Shown here: piece after piece, positions 6,241-17,557 of the stretch
Layout: every line of letters begins with the position of its first letter
Numbering within the stretch: position 1 is the stretch's first letter
DNA from: Actinopolyspora alba
GTDB lineage: Bacteria; Actinomycetota; Actinomycetes; Mycobacteriales; Pseudonocardiaceae
Assembly: GCF_900112765.1 (NCBI RefSeq)
Contig: NZ_FOMZ01000018.1
Coordinates: 37,192 to 101,191, forward strand
Reading direction: 5' to 3'
DNA: 64,000 bases
Position numbers and translations under genes: made by a program
Notes under the pieces: generated by a model
The model's input: only the letters and a program-made list of their open reading frames with translations
Database searches by the model: none
What the model was told of the DNA's origin: nothing

Positions 6241-8499
6241 TCAGCCGCTGGACTCGGCGCTCGCCGCGACGCCGTCCGAGTCCTGGGCCCCGTCACCGCC
6301 GGAACCGTCACCGTCGGTGCCGCGCTTGACCGACTGCAGCAGCAGCTGCGCCACGTCGACGACCTCGACGTTCTCCGAGGCCACCTGCTCGTTCTGCCGC
6401 GTGGTCATCCCGTCGGTGAGCATGACCTTGCAGAACGGGCAGCCGGTGGCGACCTTCGACGACGCGGTGCCCAGTGCCTCGTCCACCCGGTCGAGGTTGA
6501 TCCGCTTGCCGGTGCGCTCCTCCATCCACATCCGGGCGCCGCCCGCGCCGCAGCACATCGCGCGGTCGGCGTGGCGGGGCATCTCGCGGAACGAGGCGCC
6601 CGAGGCGTTGACCAGGTCACGCGGCGGTTCGTAGACCTTGTTGTGCCTGCCGATGTAGCACGGGTCGTGGTAGGTGACGTCCTCGGTGACCGGGGCCACC
6701 GGGACCAGCCGCTTCTCCCGCACCAGCCGGTTGAGCAGCTGCGTGTGGTGCACCACCTCGTAGTTGCCGCCCAGCTGGCCGTACTCGTTGGCCAGGCTGT
6801 TGAAGCAGTGCGCGCAGGTCGCGACGATCTTGCGCTTGCCGGGCTCGCGGTTCTCGAACACCGAGTTCAGCGTTTCCACGTTCTGCTCGGCCAGCGTCTG
6901 GAACAGGAACTCGTTGCCCGCGCGGCGCGCCGGGTCACCGGTGCAGCCCTCGTCCGGGCCGAGCACGGTGTACTTCACGCCCGCGATGTGCAGTAGTTCG
7001 GCGACCGCCTGCGTGGTCTTCTTCGCGCGGTCCTCGAACGCGCCCGCGCAACCGACCCAGAACAGGTACTCGACGTCCTCTTCGAGTTCACCGTCGAAGA
7101 CCGGGACCTCGAAGTCGAGGTCCTTGGCCCAGGCCAGCCGGTCCTTGTTGTTCTGGCCCCACGGGTTGCCCTTGTTCTCCAGGTTCTTGAACATCCCGCC
7201 CAGCTCGGTGGGGAAGTTCGACTCGATCATCACCTGGTAACGCCGCATGTCGACGATGTGGTCGACGTGCTCGATGTCCACCGGGCACTGCTCGACGCAG
7301 GCGCCGCAGCTGGTGCAGGCCCACAGCACCTCGGGGTCGATGATCCCGGCTTCCTCGGGGCCGCCCACCAGCGGTTTCTCCGACTCGGCCAGCGCGAGGG
7401 CGTCGATCTTGCCCAGTCGCTCGTCCGCGTCGTCACCGGTGATGCCTGCCTCCTCACCGGTCATGGGGTTCTTCTTGCCGCCCTCCAGCAGGTAGGGCGC
7501 CTTGGCGTAGGCGTGGTCGCGCAGGCTGGTGATCAGCATCTTCGGCGACAGCGGCTTGGCCGTGTTCCAAGCCGGGCACTGCGACTGGCAACGCCCGCAC
7601 TCGGTGCAGGTGGTGAAGTCCAGCCAGCCCTTCCAGGAAAAGTCCTCCACCTGACCGGCACCGAAGGTGTCGCTGTCCGGTTCGGCCTCCTCGAAGTCGA
7701 TCGGGGCGCCGTTGCTCATCATCGGCTTCAGCGCGCCCAGCGCGGTGCGCTCGGGATCGCGCTTGAAGTAGATGTTGAAGAACGCGGTGAACCGGTGCCA
7801 GGCCACGCCCATGGTGATGTTCGAGGCGATGACGATGACCCAGATCATCGCCGAGAGGATCTTGAACGCGGCGAACAGCGAGACCGCGAACGCGCTGGCG
7901 GGCAGTATGCTGCCCAGCGCGAAGCTCACCGGTGCCGACCACACCGGGGCGTGGAACAGGTCGGAGGAGACCTTGAACGAGCGCAGGCCCATGATGCCCA
8001 CGCCTTCCAGCACCACCACGGCTTCGACGAAGTAGGCCTGCCAGAAGTTGGAGCCCGCGAACCGGGAGACCCTGCCCGCGCGGCGCGGGTGGTTGAGCTG
8101 GCGTATGGCGCTGAGCCAGATGCCGCCGAGGATGGTGGTCACGCCCAGGATCTCGACGATCAGGTTCCAGGGGCCGAACGATCCCAGCCACGGGATCTCG
8201 AACGGGGCGTGGAAGACTTCGCCGTAGGCGACCAGCACGCTCAGGCTGAGTCCGCCGAAGCCCAGCATGACGAACCAGTGGGCCACTCCCACGTGGCTCC
8301 ACTTGAGCATCCTGGTGTGCCCGAGGACTTCCTTGAGCATGTTGGAGAATCGGGTGCCGAACGGCCCCTTGCGGTTCGGATCCGGTTGTCCGAGCCGGAT
8401 GGATCGCACCATCCGTCGAACGGTCCTGACCACCATGACCACCGCGACCGCGGTCACGGCAAGACAGATCAGGCCCAGGACGAGCTGCAGGGCTACCAT
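6241..8499 (-). CDS. Membrane iron-sulfur reductase (Rv0338c-like, HdrD-type)
   Basis: A 752-residue membrane redox protein resembling the mycobacterial Rv0338c iron-sulfur reductase. From the N-terminus: about six membrane helices of the nitrate-reductase-gamma type (MVALQLVLGLICLAVTAVAVV onward); a pair of 4Fe-4S motifs (CTECGRCQSQCP and CTSCGACVEQCP); then two cysteine-rich CCG domains ending in CAHCFNS, HDPCYIGRHN, MCCGAGGARMWMEE and GCPFCKVML, like the catalytic half of heterodisulfide reductase HdrD. It probably passes electrons between the quinone pool and an unknown acceptor. The ATG at 8499 is chosen because AGGAGG precedes it and the first helix starts at once; an upstream frame extension to 8616 looks noncoding. 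Confidence 0.85.
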   Translation of the reverse strand: MVALQLVLGLICLAVTAVAVVMVVRTVRRMVRSIRLGQPDPNRKGPFGTRFSNMLKEVLGHTRMLKWSHVGVAHWFVMLGFGGLSLSVLVAYGEVFHAPFEIPWLGSFGPWNLIVEILGVTTILGGIWLSAIRQLNHPRRAGRVSRFAGSNFWQAYFVEAVVVLEGVGIMGLRSFKVSSDLFHAPVWSAPVSFALGSILPASAFAVSLFAAFKILSAMIWVIVIASNITMGVAWHRFTAFFNIYFKRDPERTALGALKPMMSNGAPIDFEEAEPDSDTFGAGQVEDFSWKGWLDFTTCTECGRCQSQCPAWNTAKPLSPKMLITSLRDHAYAKAPYLLEGGKKNPMTGEEAGITGDDADERLGKIDALALAESEKPLVGGPEEAGIIDPEVLWACTSCGACVEQCPVDIEHVDHIVDMRRYQVMIESNFPTELGGMFKNLENKGNPWGQNNKDRLAWAKDLDFEVPVFDGELEEDVEYLFWVGCAGAFEDRAKKTTQAVAELLHIAGVKYTVLGPDEGCTGDPARRAGNEFLFQTLAEQNVETLNSVFENREPGKRKIVATCAHCFNSLANEYGQLGGNYEVVHHTQLLNRLVREKRLVPVAPVTEDVTYHDPCYIGRHNKVYEPPRDLVNASGASFREMPRHADRAMCCGAGGARMWMEERTGKRINLDRVDEALGTASSKVATGCPFCKVMLTDGMTTRQNEQVASENVEVVDVAQLLLQSVKRGTDGDGSGGDGAQDSDGVAASAESSG

Positions 8500-8934
8500 G
8501 CTCGTGGCCTCCTGTTCGCGGGTTTGGACGCTGAGCTTAGCCTCTATTACTCGCCGGTAACCATAGGGGCGTCGCTCGTGGTGGGAACAGTCGGTGATTG
8601 TGCGAGACGGCGACACGAAAGACTAGCCGGGCGTGGGGTCGTCCGCCTGCCGTCAGCGCGGAATCCGGGGAAGCGTAACAGAACGCTACGCTGTGCTGTT
8701 CGCGCTGCGCAGCGCGGGTATGTCTGATTCTTTGCCGCTCCTCGGGGGCGTGCCGATCGAGGCCGCGGGGGCGGCGCGACGGCGTTGTCGAGCCCGGATG
8801 GATCGAGGTCATGGCGGGTGCGATTTTCGCCACTCTCGTGGCCTGAAGCCGACTTTGATCGATCCAGTCGGAACCATCGCGGTGCGGTCCGGTGTCGCCG
8901 TTGTGGTGAAACGGTCCCGGCGTGACCGGTACTT

Positions 8935-8955
8935 CGGTATCCTTTTCGGATACCG
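8935..8955. promoter_or_regulatory. Hairpin/palindrome upstream of DUF1707 gene
   Basis: CGGTATCC-TTTTC-GGATACCG, 8-base perfect arms, 63 bp before the next start codon. It could be an operator or a leader hairpin. The remainder of the 518-bp gap 8500-9017, between divergent genes, shows no convincing ORF or other element. Confidence 0.35.
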
Positions 8956-9017
8956 CGCCGGGGCGTGAACATCGCGCCGCGTGGTGAGACCTCGGGAACG
9001 GCCAGTCGGGAGGCGTG

Positions 9018-9521
9018 ATGTCCGGCCCAGCAGCGAGTGGCCCGGATGCGAGCGGCCCGAACGAACGGGAAGTGCGCGCCTCGGACGCCGAGCGGGAGGC
9101 GGTCGCCGAGCGGCTGCGCCTCGCGATGAACGAGGGCAGGCTCGACATATCCGAGTTCGACGAACGGGTCGGGCAGGCATACGCCGCGGTGACCCGCGCC
9201 GAGCTGGAACCGCTGACGCGGGATCTTCCGATCCCCTCCGAACCCGCCCGACAGACGCGCTCGGCAGCCCCGGAAGCCGAGGAGGAGGGCGAGCGACCGG
9301 TCGAGCGGAAACGCGGGCGGCCGCGGAGCCGGAGCGCCGAGTGGCGGGACTGGGCGGGGACCTCCTTCGTGCTCGTCGGTATCTGGCTGATCACCTCGAT
9401 CGCGTCCGGTGGCCCCAACTTCTTCTGGCCGATCTTCCCGATGGGCATCTGGGCCGTGATCCTGCTGTCCTCGATGATCTTCGGCTCCGGCGAGGACGAG
9501 CGCGGTGGTCGGCAGCGCTGA
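9018..9521 (+). CDS. DUF1707 membrane protein
   Basis: A 167-residue protein. Residues ~18-70 are a DUF1707 domain (VRASDAEREAVAERLRLAMNEGRLDISEFDERV then AYAAVTRAELEPLTRDLP), a short helical domain widespread in actinobacteria. A charged Glu/Arg-rich linker and two membrane helices follow (WAGTSFVLVGIWLITSIA and PIFPMGIWAVILLSSMIFG). The function is unknown; the domain resembles SHOCT oligomerisation domains. The ATG at 9018 is preferred over the adjoining GTG because GGGAGG is better spaced. Confidence 0.8.
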   Translation: MSGPAASGPDASGPNEREVRASDAEREAVAERLRLAMNEGRLDISEFDERVGQAYAAVTRAELEPLTRDLPIPSEPARQTRSAAPEAEEEGERPVERKRGRPRSRSAEWRDWAGTSFVLVGIWLITSIASGGPNFFWPIFPMGIWAVILLSSMIFGSGEDERGGRQR

Positions 9522-9636
9522 GCGGACACATCGACACTCCGGATCGGCGGCGGTACATTAAAGAAGTAGTACAGTCGTTCAAATTTCGGACGGTTCGCGG
9601 TAGCCGCGACGATCCGTACTGGAGTTCGGAGGTCAG

Positions 9637-9960
9637 TTGGCCTACATCGTGTTGGTGGCGGCGATCCTGTCGGAAGTGATCGGCACCATATCGCTGCGGT
9701 TCGTCGACGGGCTGAGCAGGCCGCTTCCCCTGGTGCTGGTGGTGCTCGGGTACGGCTCCGCGTTCGTGGCGCTGGCGAACGTGCTCAAGATGGGCATCCC
9801 CGTCGGGGTCGCCTACGCCATCTGGTCGGCAGCGGGAGTGGCACTCGTGGTGCTGATCGGTGCGTTGTTCCTGAACGAGACCATGACCCTGACCCAGATC
9901 GCGGGGATCCTGCTGATCATCGGTGGTGTGGTCGCGCTGGAGGCGGGAGGCGCGCATTGA
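9637..9960 (+). CDS. SMR family small multidrug efflux protein
   Basis: A 107-residue four-helix membrane protein of the small multidrug resistance family (EmrE/QacE type), which exports cationic drugs or guanidinium in exchange for protons as a dimer. The essential membrane glutamate is in helix 1 (AAILSEVIGTISLRF). The signatures YAIWSAAGVALVVLIGALFLNE and IAGILLIIGGVVALE are present. Translation starts at TTG 9637, 4 bases after GGAGG. It overlaps the TetR gene by 4 bases (TTGA), so the pump and its probable regulator form one operon. The upstream region is locally AT-rich (9556-9590), the likely promoter. Confidence 0.88.
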   Translation: MAYIVLVAAILSEVIGTISLRFVDGLSRPLPLVLVVLGYGSAFVALANVLKMGIPVGVAYAIWSAAGVALVVLIGALFLNETMTLTQIAGILLIIGGVVALEAGGAH

Positions 9961-10544
9961 CCCACGACGGCAATCCGACCGAGCACTCCGACGGGCGTCG
10001 CGCCAAGGGGGAACGCAGACGCAGGGCCATCATCGACGCCACCCTGCGCGTGATCGAACGGGACGGCATCGCGGGAGTCAGCCACCGCAACATCGCGCGG
10101 GAGGCGGCCGTGCCGCCGGCTTCGGTCGTCTACTACTTCGAGAGCATCGACGGGGTGCTGATCGCGGCCCTGCTGGAGAGCTGCGAGACGATGATCGCCG
10201 AGCTGCGCGAACTCGCCGAACAAGTGGTCGACGACCCCGAAGGGTGGGTCACCGCCACCGCCGAGATGCTCTCCCGCATGGTCCGGGAGCAGCGCGGCCG
10301 GACACTGGCCGAGTACGAGCTCTACCTGCTCGCCGCGCGCAGGCCCGCGCTGCGCCCGGCCGCCCGCCGCTGGATCGAGGTGGCCACCGGATACGTGCAC
10401 GACACCGGAACGAGCGACACCGGCGCGGTACGCGCGCTGCCCGCCGCCATCGACGGGCTGCTGATGCAGGCCCTGATCGCCGAGGAACCGCCCGGTCCCG
10501 AGGAGTTCCGCCCGGTGCTGGCCCACCTGGTCTCCGAGCGTTGA
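9957..10544 (+). CDS. TetR family transcriptional regulator
   Basis: A 195-residue TetR regulator. The N-terminal helix-turn-helix is typical: RRRAIIDATLRVIERDGIAG, VSHRNIAREAAVPPASVVYYFESIDGVL. The C-terminal helical domain should bind an inducer. Start is TTG 9957, overlapping the SMR stop, with GGGAGG upstream. Sharing an operon with the SMR pump suggests that it represses this operon and is released by pump substrates; this is inferred from context. Confidence 0.85.
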   Translation: MTHDGNPTEHSDGRRAKGERRRRAIIDATLRVIERDGIAGVSHRNIAREAAVPPASVVYYFESIDGVLIAALLESCETMIAELRELAEQVVDDPEGWVTATAEMLSRMVREQRGRTLAEYELYLLAARRPALRPAARRWIEVATGYVHDTGTSDTGAVRALPAAIDGLLMQALIAEEPPGPEEFRPVLAHLVSER

Positions 10545-10642
10545 CGGTCACTGTCACCACTCAACGGAGGACGCCCCTGGATGAGAACCGAGGAGGCCCG
10601 CCACGGCGGCGAAACCCCGCGAACCGAGTCGACGAAGTCGGC

Positions 10643-11509
10643 TCAGAGCCTGCAGGCTTCCAGCCGCGTCACCAGGATCTCGGTGGCCCCCACCTCGGCG
10701 AGCTTGTCCATCACGTCCTGCACGTCCGCCCTGGGCACCATCGCCCGTACCGCTACCCAGCCGGGCTCGGTGAGACTGGAGATGGTGGGAGACTCCTTGC
10801 CCGGCGTGATCGCCGTCGCCGTCTCCAGTGCCGAATCCGGACAGTTGTAGTCCATCACCACGTAGGAACGGGCGTCGAGCACACCCCGCAGCCGCTGCCC
10901 CAGCACCTCGACGGCGTGCTCGCGCTCCTCACCGAGGGAGGCACCCGCGCCGCGAACGAGCACGGCCTGCGAGCGCAGGATCGGTTCGCCGAGGGTGGTC
11001 AGCCCCGCAGCGCGCAGCGAGGAGCCCGTCTCGACCACGTCGGCGATCGCCTCGGCCAGCCCGAGCTCCACGGCGGTCTCCACGGCACCGTCCAGTTCGA
11101 CCGGCTCGATGCGGATGCCGTGCCGTGCCGCCGCCTGTTCGGCGAGTTTCGGGAACGAGGTGGCCACCCGCTTACCGTCCAGCTCGGGAACCGAGGTGAT
11201 CGGACCGTCGTTGGCGACCGCGAAGTAGAACCGGGAGCTGCCGAAGCCGAGCCGCAGCAGTTCGGTGGTGCTCTCCGCCGTGCCCGCGCCCGCCAGCAGG
11301 TCCTGCCCGGTGATACCGACGTCGAGCACCCCGGCGCCCACGTTGCGCGCGATGTCGCTGGCCCGCCAGAAGATGAATCGCACGTTGTTGCCCCTGTCCT
11401 CGGCGAACAGGGCGCGATGCTCGCGATGAAGCCGGTAGCCCGCCTCCTCGAGTAGCTGGGTGGTCGGACCGTGCAGCGATCCCTTGTTCGGGACGGCGAC
11501 GCGCAACAT
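10643..11509 (-). CDS. hisG: ATP phosphoribosyltransferase, long form (HisG)
   Basis: A 288-residue enzyme for the first step of histidine synthesis, joining ATP and PRPP to make N1-phosphoribosyl-ATP. The start is typical (MLRVAVPNKGSLHGPTTQLLEEAGY). DVGITGQDLL and the DGAVETAVELGLAEAIADVVETGSSL stretch contain the catalytic and PRPP-binding region. The last ~75 residues (VMDYNCPDSALE to VRAMVPRADVQDVMDKLAEVGATEILVTRLEACRL) are the ACT-like domain for histidine feedback found in the long, HisZ-independent form. It appears as a single gene here; hisE is not adjacent. Confidence 0.95.
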   Translation of the reverse strand: MLRVAVPNKGSLHGPTTQLLEEAGYRLHREHRALFAEDRGNNVRFIFWRASDIARNVGAGVLDVGITGQDLLAGAGTAESTTELLRLGFGSSRFYFAVANDGPITSVPELDGKRVATSFPKLAEQAAARHGIRIEPVELDGAVETAVELGLAEAIADVVETGSSLRAAGLTTLGEPILRSQAVLVRGAGASLGEEREHAVEVLGQRLRGVLDARSYVVMDYNCPDSALETATAITPGKESPTISSLTEPGWVAVRAMVPRADVQDVMDKLAEVGATEILVTRLEACRL

Positions 11510-11792
11510 CAGGCATCCTCAATACGGCGTATGGCCTCCGGGAACGATTCTAATGGTTGCCTCTCGAACGGGGTTCCGGCGCACCCCGCCCCACGGGCTC
11601 CGCTGTCCGTCCGAGTCCGGAATCGCTCCGGGCTCGGACGGGTGGGTGCCCCGGATTCGCACTTTCGGAGTCTCCGGGACCGTTCCGGGTAAATCACCGA
11701 TACCGTGCCGCCGCCGTCGGCGGTAACTTGACCTCGTCGGGTGACCGGGCAAGCCCCCTGAGATCCAATCTCTCGAGATCGGAGTGATGACG

Positions 11793-12569
11793 ATGCGCAC
11801 GGGACTCGCGGTGGGTGGCGCCGTGCTGGTCCTGCTGGGTGGAGCCGTGCTCGCCTGGGGAGGGCCTTCGGACACCCGGACCGGTTCGCCCTCCGGGGTG
11901 TCGGCCGTGGAGCTGCGTTCGGGCCCGGACGCGGTGGAGATCAGCTACGAGGCCGGTGCCGAACCGAGGGTCCGCGAGGAACGCGACGGCTGGTGGGGCG
12001 GCTGGGGGCGGAGCTCCGAGACGAACTACCGGGTCGAGGACGGCAGGCTCGTGCTCGACACCGATTGCGGCTGGGGCTGTGACGTCGAGTACGAGGTGAC
12101 GCTGCCCCGACGCGTTCCGGTGACCGGCGGACTCGGTTCCGGTTCGCTGGAGGTCACCGGGATGTCCGCCACCGACGTGCGCGTGGGTTCGGGGGCGCTG
12201 GAGCTGCGCGGCATCGACGGGAAGGTGCGTGCCGAGACCGGCTCCGGTGGTATCGAGCTCACCGACATCGGCGGCCCGCTCAACGTCTCGACCGGCAGCG
12301 GCCGGATAGAGGGGGAGGGCATCGACTCCGCCGACGTCACGACGCGGACCAGCTCGGGCGGGATCTCGCTGGAGCTGTCCGATCCGCGTTCGGTGCGTGC
12401 CGACACCGGCTCCGGGAGCATCGAGCTCACCGTCCCCGCGAACGGCTACAGCGTCCGTGCCGACACCGGCAGCGGTTCCACCGACATCGAGGTGCCCCGG
12501 GACGCCGACGCCGAGCGCTCGCTGCGGTTGTCCACGGGCAGCGGCTCCATCGAGGTCGAGAGCTCCTGA
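11793..12569 (+). CDS. DUF4097 beta-strand repeat protein, membrane-anchored or secreted
   Basis: A 258-residue protein with an N-terminal hydrophobic segment (GLAVGGAVLVLLGGAVLAWGG) that anchors or exports it. A long DUF4097 region of short repeats follows (GSGSLEVTGM, GSGALELRGI, GSGGIELTDI, GSGRIEGEGI, GSGSIELTVP, GSGSTDIEVP, GSGSIEVESS), predicted to stack as a beta-solenoid. The function of such envelope proteins is not established. The ATG at 11793 is chosen over 11784 and 11787 because of its spacing from GGAG at 11781. Confidence 0.8.
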   Translation: MRTGLAVGGAVLVLLGGAVLAWGGPSDTRTGSPSGVSAVELRSGPDAVEISYEAGAEPRVREERDGWWGGWGRSSETNYRVEDGRLVLDTDCGWGCDVEYEVTLPRRVPVTGGLGSGSLEVTGMSATDVRVGSGALELRGIDGKVRAETGSGGIELTDIGGPLNVSTGSGRIEGEGIDSADVTTRTSSGGISLELSDPRSVRADTGSGSIELTVPANGYSVRADTGSGSTDIEVPRDADAERSLRLSTGSGSIEVESS

Positions 12570-12627
12570 GCGAGCCGACTCGCCGTAACCCCACTCGCTC
12601 CTTGCCGGAGGGACTGTTTCTTCCTGG

Positions 12628-12653
12628 GGGCGCTCGTTCTTCCCGGAGCGCCC
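12628..12653 (+). terminator. Hairpin downstream of DUF4097 gene
   Basis: GGGCGCTC and GAGCGCCC are separated by 10 bases, 58 bp past the stop. A run of T's lies upstream rather than downstream, so efficiency is uncertain. Nothing else is visible between here and the HAIR elements. Confidence 0.4.
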
Positions 12654-12952
12654 GCGTGTTCTCGGGGGCCGACCGCGTGCTCCCGGGAAGCGATTGCCCG
12701 CCCCGGTAGCCGGGAATTCCCCGGACGCGGCCGGTCCGGTGCGGTCCCCTCGACGCCGCGGGCAGGCGAGTGCCCGTCGGCCCGTCCGGCGCCGGCTCGT
12801 CGACTCGTCGGAAACGCGGGAGCGCGCCCGGTGTTCCTGCCGCCCCGGATGCGGGGCCGCCACGAGAGCCGCCCCGGCGACACGAATCACACCCTTCGCG
12901 ACGGGGTCATCGGGAACACTCGTGGCTGGTCACGCGTTGTCCGGGCAGGAAC

Positions 12953-12973
12953 CTTGAGCCGCTACGACTCAAA
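12953..12973. promoter_or_regulatory. HAIR element 1 (HspR operator) of the dnaK operon
   Basis: CTTGAGC-N7-ACTCAAA matches the HspR-associated inverted repeat CTTGAGT-N7-ACTCAAG at 12 of 14 positions. It lies about 100 bp before dnaK, just upstream of a possible -35 (TTGACG at 12980). Confidence 0.8.
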
Positions 12974-13008
12974 GCCGGTTTGACGGATCGGATTCGGTTC
13001 GAGTACTA

Positions 13009-13029
13009 CTTGAGTCAGTAGGGCTCAGG
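13009..13029. promoter_or_regulatory. HAIR element 2 (HspR operator) of the dnaK operon
   Basis: CTTGAGT-N7-GCTCAGG has a perfect left half and a 5-of-7 right half. It starts 56 bp (centre to centre) after element 1, over the presumed transcription start, so HspR bound at both sites would flank the promoter. Confidence 0.7.
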
Positions 13030-13075
13030 AGTTATAAGTCCTAAGCAGAGAACCAATACGCTGGAGGAGACTTCA

Positions 13076-14940
<1,865 letters not shown>

Positions 14941-14944
<4 letters not shown>

Positions 14945-15690
14945 CTCCGAACAAGCCAGAACAGGACCGGGGGCCGCAGCAGGCCTCCGGCGCACAGGAC
15001 GAAGGCGAGCAGGAGCCCGTCGTGGTGCGGGACCGGCGCAGGATCGACCCGGAAACGGGTGATCTCCGGTCCTCGGACGACAACCAGTCGGATGCCGGTG
15101 AGGTGACCGACAGCATGTCCGGATCGTTGGACGACGAGCTGGCCAAGGTGGCGGCCGAGGCCGACGCGGTGGAGACCGCGGCGGAGGCCGAGGCGCCCAC
15201 CTCGGACGCGGAGACCGAGCTGCGTCGGCAGGTGGAGGAACTCACCGCGGACGTCAAGCGTGTGCAGGCCGAGTACGCCAACTACCGCAAGCGCGTCGAG
15301 CGCGACCGGGACTCGGTGATCAACAACGCGAAGGCGTCCGTGGCGGAGTCCCTGCTCACCGTGCTGGACGATCTCGAGCGCGCCGAGTCGCACGGCGATC
15401 TCACCGGCCCGTTCAAGGCCGTCGCGGACAAGCTCAACGCCGCGCTGGCCGACGCCGGGCTGGAGGGCTTCGGCCAGGAGGGCGACGAGTTCGACCCGAG
15501 CGTGCACGAGGCGGTCCAGCACGAGACCTCCTCCGAGGTCTCCGGGCCCACGGTGACGACGGTGCTGCGCCGTGGTTACCGCTTCGGTGAGCGGGTGCTG
15601 CGCCCGGCGATGGTCGGAGTCACCGACTACGAGCCCGACGGGAACGGTGCCGAGCCGGAATCGCAGGGCGAGACATCCGAACAAGGCTGA
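14941..15690 (+). CDS. grpE: Nucleotide exchange factor GrpE
   Basis: A 249-residue GrpE. The first ~85 residues are acidic and disordered. A long coiled coil then forms the dimer stalk ([34 protein letters not shown]), followed by a four-helix part and the C-terminal beta domain that touches DnaK ([44 protein letters not shown]). It exchanges ADP for ATP on DnaK. The GTG start lies inside the last codons of dnaK, so translation is coupled. Confidence 0.97.
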
Positions 15691-15760
15691 TTCACGAGAC
15701 TGCTTAGGAACCGCCGTGTTCAGTAACCGTTACGGGCTCGCACCCGCGTTCTCGCGAGGA

Positions 15761-15783
15761 GGTTCACCGCTTTTCGGTGAACC
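15761..15783 (+). terminator. Hairpin between grpE and dnaJ
   Basis: GGTTCACCG-CTTTT-CGGTGAACC has 9-base perfect arms in the 138-bp gap between grpE and dnaJ. It may act as a partial terminator or processing site that sets the DnaK-GrpE to DnaJ-HspR ratio; there is no T-tract after it. Confidence 0.45.
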
Positions 15784-15828
15784 GTCGTGGCGCACGTCAA
15801 CGGATCGAGACGGAAGGAGGGGCGTCCG

Positions 15829-17025
15829 GTGAGTGCCAGGGAATGGCTGGACAAGGATTTCTACGCCGAACTGGGCGTCTCCTCCGACGCTTCGGCCGAC
15901 GACATCAAGAAGGCGTACCGGAAACTGGCCAGGGAGAACCATCCCGACGCCAATCCGGGTGACACCAAGGCCGAGAACAAGTTCAAGGCCGTTTCCGAGG
16001 CCTACGGCGTGCTCTCCGATCCGGAGAAGCGCAAACAGTACGACGAGGCCCGCAGGCTGTTCGCCTCCGGAGGCGGCGGCCAGGGTGGCTTCGGCGGTTT
16101 CGGTGGCGGCTTCGGTGGCCAGCCCGGTGGTGCGGGTGGCCCCGGTTTCGACGTCGGTGACCTGTTCGGTGGCCCCGGTGGCCAGGCCGGTGGCGGGATC
16201 GGCGATCTGTTCGGTGGTCTGTTCGGCAACCGCAGAGGTGGCGCCGGCACGGCCAGCAGAGCGAGCAGAGGGTCCGATGTGGAGACCGAGGTCCGCATCG
16301 ACTTCACCGAGGCGGTGAAGGGCGCGACCGTTCCGTTGCGCCTTTCCAGCCCCACCACGTGCTCCACCTGCCACGGTTCCGGTGCCCGGCCGGGCACCAG
16401 CCCGCGGAAGTGCTCGACCTGCTCGGGGCAGGGAGCGGTCACCCGCAATCAGGGCGCGTTCGCGTTCAGCGAGCCGTGCCCGGACTGCCGTGGTCGTGGC
16501 AGGGTCGTCGACAATCCCTGCCAGGAGTGCCGCGGCGAGGGTGTCAGCACCCGGACCAGGACGTTGACCGTGCGGATCCCGCAGGGCGTCTCCGACGGGC
16601 AGCGAATCCGGTTGGCACATCAGGGCGAGCCCGGCCGCAACGGTGGCAACTCGGGCGATCTCTACGTCGTCGTGCACGTCAATTCGCACCAGGTGTTCGG
16701 CCGGTCGGGACACGATCTCACGATCACCGTGCCGGTGACCTTCCCCGAACTGGCGTTGGGCGCTACGTTGACCGTGCCGACCCTGGAGAGCAAGGTGTCC
16801 GTGAAGGTGCCCGCGGGCACCAACAGTGGCCGTACCCTCCGGGTGCGCGGCAAGGGCATCGGCAGGAAGGACGGCAGCAGCGGGGATCTGCTGGTGACGT
16901 TGCAGGTAGCCGTTCCGAACAAGTTGGACGGCAAGGCCGCCGAGGCGTTGCGGTCCTACGCGGAGGCGACGGAGCAGCACGATCCCAGAGCCGAGCTGAA
17001 CGAGCTGGTCCGGAGGGCGGAATGA
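15829..17025 (+). CDS. dnaJ: Chaperone protein DnaJ (Hsp40, type I)
   Basis: A 398-residue type I J-protein that delivers substrates to DnaK and triggers its ATPase. The J domain (residues ~8-75) has the HPD loop as NHPDAN. A Gly/Phe-rich stretch follows. The zinc domain shows four CxxCxGxG-type repeats ([39 protein letters not shown]). The C-terminal beta domains bind substrate. The GTG at 15829 is chosen because AGGAGG lies 8 bases upstream; an ATG at 15787 would add a non-conserved leader. The stop overlaps the hspR start (ATGA). Confidence 0.96.
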   Translation: MSAREWLDKDFYAELGVSSDASADDIKKAYRKLARENHPDANPGDTKAENKFKAVSEAYGVLSDPEKRKQYDEARRLFASGGGGQGGFGGFGGGFGGQPGGAGGPGFDVGDLFGGPGGQAGGGIGDLFGGLFGNRRGGAGTASRASRGSDVETEVRIDFTEAVKGATVPLRLSSPTTCSTCHGSGARPGTSPRKCSTCSGQGAVTRNQGAFAFSEPCPDCRGRGRVVDNPCQECRGEGVSTRTRTLTVRIPQGVSDGQRIRLAHQGEPGRNGGNSGDLYVVVHVNSHQVFGRSGHDLTITVPVTFPELALGATLTVPTLESKVSVKVPAGTNSGRTLRVRGKGIGRKDGSSGDLLVTLQVAVPNKLDGKAAEALRSYAEATEQHDPRAELNELVRRAE

Positions 17026-17486
17026 CCGCGCGTGAGTCTCCAGCGGAATCCGGCGGCATGGCCGGATTCCCGCCAGGTGCGTCCGAGGACACCCCGGTTT
17101 TCGTGATCTCCGTGGCAGCGGAGCTGTCCGGGCTGCACGCCCAGACCCTGCGCAGCTACGACCGGCTCGGTCTGGTTTCGCCGGGCCGGACCCCCGCGGG
17201 TGGTCGGCGTTACTCCGCGCGTGACATCGCGGTGCTCCGCGAGGTGCAGCGACTCTCCCAGGAGGAGGGCGTGAACCTCGCGGGCATCAAGCGCATCATC
17301 GAGCTGGAGAACCAGGTCGACGCGCTGCGCGACAAGATCAAGGAACTCTCCGAGGAGGTCGCCGCTGCCTACGCGGCCGCCGAGCAGGCGGCCGCGCGGG
17401 TGCACGCCTCCTACCGGCGTGACCTGGTGCCGGTGCGGCAGGAGACGGCGCTGGTGGTCTGGAAGCCGGAGCGGCGCCGTCGCTGA
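17022..17486 (+). CDS. hspR: Heat-shock repressor HspR (MerR family)
   Basis: A 154-residue MerR-type repressor. Residues ~25-95 form the DNA-binding domain ([68 protein letters not shown]). A coiled coil then serves dimerisation ([29 protein letters not shown]), followed by a basic tail. HspR binds HAIR repeats, three of which are visible in this window (two at dnaK, one at clpB), so it should repress both loci and its own gene. Translation is coupled to dnaJ. Confidence 0.96.
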   Translation: MTARESPAESGGMAGFPPGASEDTPVFVISVAAELSGLHAQTLRSYDRLGLVSPGRTPAGGRRYSARDIAVLREVQRLSQEEGVNLAGIKRIIELENQVDALRDKIKELSEEVAAAYAAAEQAAARVHASYRRDLVPVRQETALVVWKPERRRR

Positions 17487-17504
17487 CCGGCGACGACCTC
17501 CCGG

Positions 17505-17557
17505 CTGACGGTTTCGCGGCTCTCCTCGGTACGGTCATCGAGCCGCGAGGCCGTCAG
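17505..17557. terminator. Bidirectional terminator between hspR and DUF1963 gene
   Basis: An 18-base stem (17505-17522 with 17540-17557), perfect if two G-U pairs are allowed, with a 17-base loop. It overlaps the last codons of the convergent gene. Confidence 0.6.

Noticed and set aside
7258..8727. 489-codon plus-strand frame opposite the iron-sulfur reductase
   Set aside because: Antisense to a gene with clear Cys motifs; Gly/Asp/His-rich with no fold.
9522..9636. Possible guanidine riboswitch before the SMR gene
   Set aside because: SMR genes often have one, but I could not find the conserved ykkC or mini-ykkC loops; the region is only AT-rich.
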